DNA of 8,811 nt, taken from positions 1 to 8,811 of the forward strand of contig NZ_JBBEBZ010000005.1 of assembly GCF_040882075.1 (NCBI RefSeq). Direction: 5' to 3'. Position 1 is the first letter of the stretch. Each line of letters opens with the position of its first letter. The translations under genes were made by a program, and so were the position numbers. This document shows positions 6,021 through 8,811 of the stretch, in pieces. The DNA is from Nitriliruptor sp040882075. GTDB lineage: Bacteria > Actinomycetota > Nitriliruptoria > Nitriliruptorales > Nitriliruptoraceae. Below the pieces are notes generated by a model, which did no database searches, was not told the DNA's origin, and saw nothing but the letters and a program-made list of their open reading frames with translations.

Positions 6021-6116
6021 GCTCGCCGACGTCTCGCCCACGCAGCTCGCCGACGTCTCGCCCACGCAGCTCGCCGACGTCTCGCCCAGGCTGCTCGCCG
6101 ACACCTCGCCCACGCT
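6021..6116. repeat. 24-bp tandem array, four copies
   Basis: Four copies start at 6021, 6045, 6069 and 6093. The first two are identical, the third changes at its end, and the fourth replaces GACGTC with GACACC. The first three carry the palindrome GACGTC inside CGCCGACGTCTCGCC. The array abuts the 22-bp array without being related to it. One plus frame reads LADVSPTQ repeatedly but has no start codon. The following 119 bp before the protease gene show no convincing promoter. Confidence 0.9.
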
Positions 6117-6221
6117 CCACGCACGCCCCGCGCACGGAAGGGCCGGAAGACGTGCTGCTGGCGTGCCGAACGGCCGATGAGAGCGGCGCGGAAGCGTGCC
6201 GTGCGGGACCATGCGCCGCTC

Positions 6222-6229
6222 GGAGAGGG
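6222..6229 (+). promoter_or_regulatory. Shine-Dalgarno of the protease gene
   Basis: GGAGAGGG lies six bases before ATG 6236. It selects this codon over the upstream in-frame sequence, which runs through the tandem arrays, and the chosen start gives a clean signal peptide. Unlike the two leaderless candidates earlier in the window, this gene appears to be translated from a leadered message. Confidence 0.75.
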
Positions 6230-6235
6230 TGCTGG

Positions 6236-8611
6236 ATGCAACGAACGCGGAACTGGCTCGTCGGGGGACTCCTCGTCGCGCTCTGCGTCGGCTCGGCTCC
6301 CATCGCGTCGGCCACCGAGACCGCGATCGCAACCGCCTCCGAAGGCACGGTCACAGCCGCCGAGACCACGGCCACCGGGACCACCGAGGCGGCCGCAACC
6401 GCCTCCGAGCCCGAGTCCACGGTCGCAGCCGCCGAGACCACGGCCACCGAGGCGACCGCAGCAGCGGCCAAGGTCACGGGCGCGCAGGCCCGCTCGGCCG
6501 CAGCGCAAGAGGCCGTCGCTGGCGTGGCGCTGCGGGAGCTGGCCACGGCCGCCTCCTCGGAAGCGTCAGCCCGCGTGGGTGACGCCATCGCCGACCGGCT
6601 GCTCGTGACCTTCCGCGAGGACGTGACCGTCGTCGAGGGGCAGGCGGTGCTCGATGCGGCCGGCGTTCACGGCCAGGCGACGGACGGCTACCGCGTCGCC
6701 GTCGTCGACGTGCAGGGGGACCCGGCCGCCGCGATCGCCGGGCTCGCCGCCGCGCCACAGGTCGTGGACATCGACCTCGACCGGCTGCTCGCGTTCCGCC
6801 CGGCCGCGCAGGACCGCCAGCCGACCCGCGCCGCCACCTCGGCCACCTCGGCCACCTCGGCCACCTCGGCCACCTCGGCCACCTCGGCCACCTCGGCCAC
6901 CCCGGCCACCTCGGACCGAGACGATCCCGGTGCGGGCGCGGCCTCCGTGAACACCGCGGAGGACGACGAGGTCGTCGACCCCCTGCGCGGCGCGCAGTGG
7001 TGGTGGAAGAACGAGGGCCAGCAGGTCCAGGGCAGCACCGGTTTCGCGCAGGTCGGTCTGGCCGGGATCGACATCGGCGCGGAGGCCTCCTGGGTCGCGA
7101 CCCGCGGCCGCCCCGATGTCGTCGTCGCGGTCGTCGACACCGGCATGGACATCCACCACCCGGACCTCCAGGCCAACCTCTGGCACAACCCGACGGTCGG
7201 TGCGTTCGGGTGCCCCGACGACCTCCACGGCTGCGACTTCAGCGGTCCCAGGCCCACCGGAGAGGTCTACAGCGGTGTCCCTGGAGAGGACGACCACGGC
7301 ACCCACATCGCGGGGATCGTCGCCGCCGCCGAGGACGGCTACGGCATGGTCGGTGTCGCCCCCCGGGTCCGGCTCATGAGCGTCAAGTTCCTCCGCGAGG
7401 ACAAGGGCTTCGTCGGCGACGGCATCCGCGCCATCCAGTACGCCACCAGCGCCGGTGCCGACGTCATCAACGCCTCTTGGGCGGTGTCGGGGACGCCGAC
7501 GTCGACCGGCCAGCTCGCCCAGCTCGATCAGGCGATGCGTGACGCGCGGATCCCGGTGGCCGCGGCGGCCGGGAACGAGGGCGCCGACCTGGCGGACGCA
7601 CCGGCGATGCCAGCGTCGTCCGAGGCGCCGAACGTCATCACCGTCACCGCGTTCGACAACCGGGGGATCGTCCCGGAGTTCGCGAACTGGTCCGCCGTCG
7701 ACGTCGACGTCGCAGCGCCCGGGGTGCGCATCCTCAGCACCCTCCCCGAGGGCCGGCACGGCTACCTCGATGGCACCTCGCAGGCGGCCCCCACCGTCTC
7801 CGGGCTGGCGGCGCTGGCGGTCAGCGCCACCGGCAACAACGACGGGGCTCGCATCGCCCGGGCGATCCGGGTCGGTGCGCGCCCCTTCGGGCCGCTCAAC
7901 CGGCCGGGTCCCGAGTACTTCCACGCGCCGAGCTCCGCGTCCGTGGCCGGGGTCGCCAGCGGGCCCGGGATGCTGCACGCGCTCGGCGTCCGGCTCGGTG
8001 CGTGCCCGACCGGCGCCCCACCCGCGCCGGCATCCGACCTGCCCCGACCGGGCACGCACACCGCCAACATCGACTGCGTCGTCCACCACGGGCTGGCGGG
8101 TGGCTACAGCGACGGCACCTACCGCCCGAACGACACCGTCTCGCGCGGCCAGGTCGCCACGTTCCTCGCGAACCTGTACCGCACGGCTGCCCCGCTCGCC
8201 CCGGCGAGCGAGCCTCGTTTCACCGACCTCGGTACCTCGGTGCACCGCGACGCGATCGAGTCGCTCGCCGCCGTCGGGGTCGTCAGCGGGATCACCGCGA
8301 CGACCTACGGTCCGAACCGCCCCGTCTCGCGCGAGCAGTTCGCCTCGCTGGTGGTGCGGACCTACGAGCGGCTCGCCAAGGGCAACGTCCGGCCGACCGG
8401 GCCGGTGTTCGCCGACGTGGTCGGGTCGCCGCACGAGCGCAACGTCCGGGTCGCGACCCACCTCAGCTTCGTCCGCGGCGTCAGCGCGGACCGTTTCGAC
8501 CCACGCGCCGAGGTGACCCGGGGCCAGCTCGCGACCCTGCTCCGCGGCGCGCTGGACAAGCTGGTCAACGACCGCGTCAGCACCGTCGCCGTCCCGACCT
8601 CCGCCAGCTGA
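6236..8611 (+). CDS. secreted S8 (subtilisin-type) serine protease with three SLH repeats
   Basis: A 791-residue secreted endopeptidase. Residues 1-26 are a Sec signal peptide (basic MQRTRN, core WLVGGLLVALCVG, cleavage near ASA). An Ala/Thr/Glu-rich linker reaches about 117. Residues 118-187 look like an I9-type propeptide (DRLLVTFRED ... AAAPQVVDIDLD). A TSA repeat linker spans about 201-227. The catalytic domain begins near DPLRGAQWWWKNEGQ and has all four key residues: Asp301 in VVAVVDTGMD, His354 in DDHGTHIAG, oxyanion Asn447 in AAAAGNEG and Ser515 in DGTSQAAP. Three SLH repeats follow (about 611-650, 662-716 and 725-776), with SRGQ, SREQ and TRGQ in place of canonical TRAE. SLH repeats usually bind pyruvylated secondary wall polymers, so the enzyme is probably displayed on the cell surface. 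Its substrate is unknown. Confidence 0.95.
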   Translation: MQRTRNWLVGGLLVALCVGSAPIASATETAIATASEGTVTAAETTATGTTEAAATASEPESTVAAAETTATEATAAAAKVTGAQARSAAAQEAVAGVALRELATAASSEASARVGDAIADRLLVTFREDVTVVEGQAVLDAAGVHGQATDGYRVAVVDVQGDPAAAIAGLAAAPQVVDIDLDRLLAFRPAAQDRQPTRAATSATSATSATSATSATSATSATPATSDRDDPGAGAASVNTAEDDEVVDPLRGAQWWWKNEGQQVQGSTGFAQVGLAGIDIGAEASWVATRGRPDVVVAVVDTGMDIHHPDLQANLWHNPTVGAFGCPDDLHGCDFSGPRPTGEVYSGVPGEDDHGTHIAGIVAAAEDGYGMVGVAPRVRLMSVKFLREDKGFVGDGIRAIQYATSAGADVINASWAVSGTPTSTGQLAQLDQAMRDARIPVAAAAGNEGADLADAPAMPASSEAPNVITVTAFDNRGIVPEFANWSAVDVDVAAPGVRILSTLPEGRHGYLDGTSQAAPTVSGLAALAVSATGNNDGARIARAIRVGARPFGPLNRPGPEYFHAPSSASVAGVASGPGMLHALGVRLGACPTGAPPAPASDLPRPGTHTANIDCVVHHGLAGGYSDGTYRPNDTVSRGQVATFLANLYRTAAPLAPASEPRFTDLGTSVHRDAIESLAAVGVVSGITATTYGPNRPVSREQFASLVVRTYERLAKGNVRPTGPVFADVVGSPHERNVRVATHLSFVRGVSADRFDPRAEVTRGQLATLLRGALDKLVNDRVSTVAVPTSAS
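6329..6449 (+). repeat. direct repeat in the N-terminal linker of the protease
   Basis: A segment starting GCAACCGCCTCCGA and ending GAGACCACGGCCACCG occurs at 6329-6377. It occurs again at 6395-6449 with a 6-bp (two-codon) insertion. It encodes two copies of an 'ATASE..TV.AAETTAT' linker after the signal peptide. Confidence 0.75.
6836..6914 (+). repeat. in-frame 9-bp repeat (Thr-Ser-Ala linker)
   Basis: Seven exact copies of ACCTCGGCC (6836-6898) are followed by a variant encoding TPA and a partial copy. They encode a flexible TSA linker between propeptide and catalytic domain. Identical DNA copies suggest slippage, and the protein tolerates length change here. Confidence 0.93.
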
Positions 8612-8617
8612 CGGGGG

Positions 8618-8725
8618 CCGGGTGGCTGGCGGGCACCGGGTGGCTGGCGGGCACCGGGTGGCTGGCGGGCACCGGGTGGCTGGTGATCACCGGGTGGCTG
8701 GTGATCACCGGGTGGCTGGTGAGGC
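8618..8725. repeat. 18-bp tandem array, six copies
   Basis: Copies start at 8618, 8636, 8654, 8672, 8690 and 8708, each beginning CCGGGTGGCTGG. The 3' six bases come in blocks: CGGGCA in the first three, TGATCA in the next two and TGAGGC in the last. The array begins six bases after the protease stop codon. Minus-strand frames through it are open only because the period is a multiple of three. Confidence 0.92.
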
Positions 8726-8747
8726 GCAGGTGCCCTCGGAGCCACCC
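8710..8747 (+). terminator. hairpin terminator candidate after the protease gene
   Basis: GGGTGGCT (8710-8717, in the last 18-bp unit) pairs perfectly with AGCCACCC (8740-8747). An inner stem GAGG (8721-8724) pairs with CCTC (8734-8737) across a small internal loop. It lies about 100 bp after the stop codon. No T-tract follows, as is typical of actinobacterial intrinsic terminators. Confidence 0.5.
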
Positions 8748-8811
8748 ACCGCCCGTGAAGCCACCCACCGCCCGTGAGCCACCCTCGTGGCCGTCCCGGA
8801 GCCACCCACCG
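8741..8811. repeat. GCCACCC repeats, inverted relative to the 18-bp array
   Basis: GCCACCCACCGCCCGTGA occurs at 8741-8758 and 8760-8777. A diverged copy begins at 8778 (GCCACCCTCGTGG), and GCCACCCACCG at 8801 runs off the window. GCCACCC is the complement of the GGGTGGC core of the preceding array, so the two arrays face each other. The repeat probably continues beyond the window. Confidence 0.8.

Noticed and set aside
5923..6180. Readthrough extension of the lipoprotein (LADVSPTQ repeats in the same frame)
   Set aside because: The frame after the stop is open for 85 codons, but the first array has a 22-bp period that shifts meaning between copies and the composition is Pro/Arg-rich noise. 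There is no start codon or recoding signal.
3868..6588. Minus-strand open frame of about 906 codons
   Set aside because: It is the mirror of the acidic tail, lipoprotein and tandem arrays, and its repeats are the complements of the plus-strand repeats. No domain is recognisable.
6566..8461. Minus-strand open frame of about 631 codons
   Set aside because: It lies fully inside the protease gene, whose plus-strand frame carries catalytic and SLH motifs.
8362..8805. Minus-strand open frame through the 18-bp array (Pro/His/Gln-rich repeats)
   Set aside because: It overlaps the end of the SLH region and stays open mainly because the repeat period is 18. No homology-like content is visible. A convergent gene entering from beyond the window cannot be excluded.

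Overview
The window is very GC-rich (well above 70% by eye). All five complete genes I can support are on the plus strand, and they use GTG/ATG starts and strongly G/C-biased third positions. Some starts look leaderless, with an actinobacterial TAnnnT -10 box 7-8 bases before the start codon. The protein repertoire also points to a high-GC actinomycete: a DUF559/AbiEi-like protein, a lipobox lipoprotein, and a subtilase carrying S-layer homology (SLH) repeats of the '(T/S)R(G/E)Q' type. SLH proteins in actinomycetes suggest a Nitriliruptoria/Euzebya-like lineage, but that placement is inference.

Layout: 1-262 is non-coding except for a possible ten-codon tail of an upstream gene; it holds a module of phased GTGCAC palindromes. 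263-1264 encodes a winged-helix plus nuclease-fold protein whose catalytic glutamate appears lost. The GTGCAC module recurs, diverged but ungapped, at 1266-1367. A run of G-tracts (1393-1450) and a leaderless promoter then precede an unknown helical protein (1497-2312). 2305-2491 is a minisatellite that starts inside that gene's stop context. 2581-5154 is a large membrane protein: two transmembrane helices, a BY-kinase/ParA-like domain without a P-loop, and a roughly 550-residue acidic disordered tail with several in-frame tandem repeats. 5278-5922 encodes a lipoprotein with an extreme Arg-rich N-terminus. 5923-6235 carries two abutting tandem arrays (22 bp x4, 24 bp x4). 6236-8611 encodes a secreted S8 serine protease with three C-terminal SLH repeats. 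8612-8811 carries an 18-bp array facing inverted copies of its core, one pair of which forms a terminator-like hairpin.

The last three genes are all envelope proteins (inner-membrane pseudo-kinase-like, lipoprotein, surface-anchored protease). They may serve the cell surface, but gaps of 123 and 313 bp make one operon uncertain. The most unusual property of the window is its tandem-repeat load: nearly every intergenic region has its own unrelated array, and three of the genes contain in-frame arrays as well. No known defence, mobile or biosynthetic system is recognisable. The best candidate for something undescribed is the duplicated, helically phased GTGCAC module around the AbiEi/DUF559-like gene.
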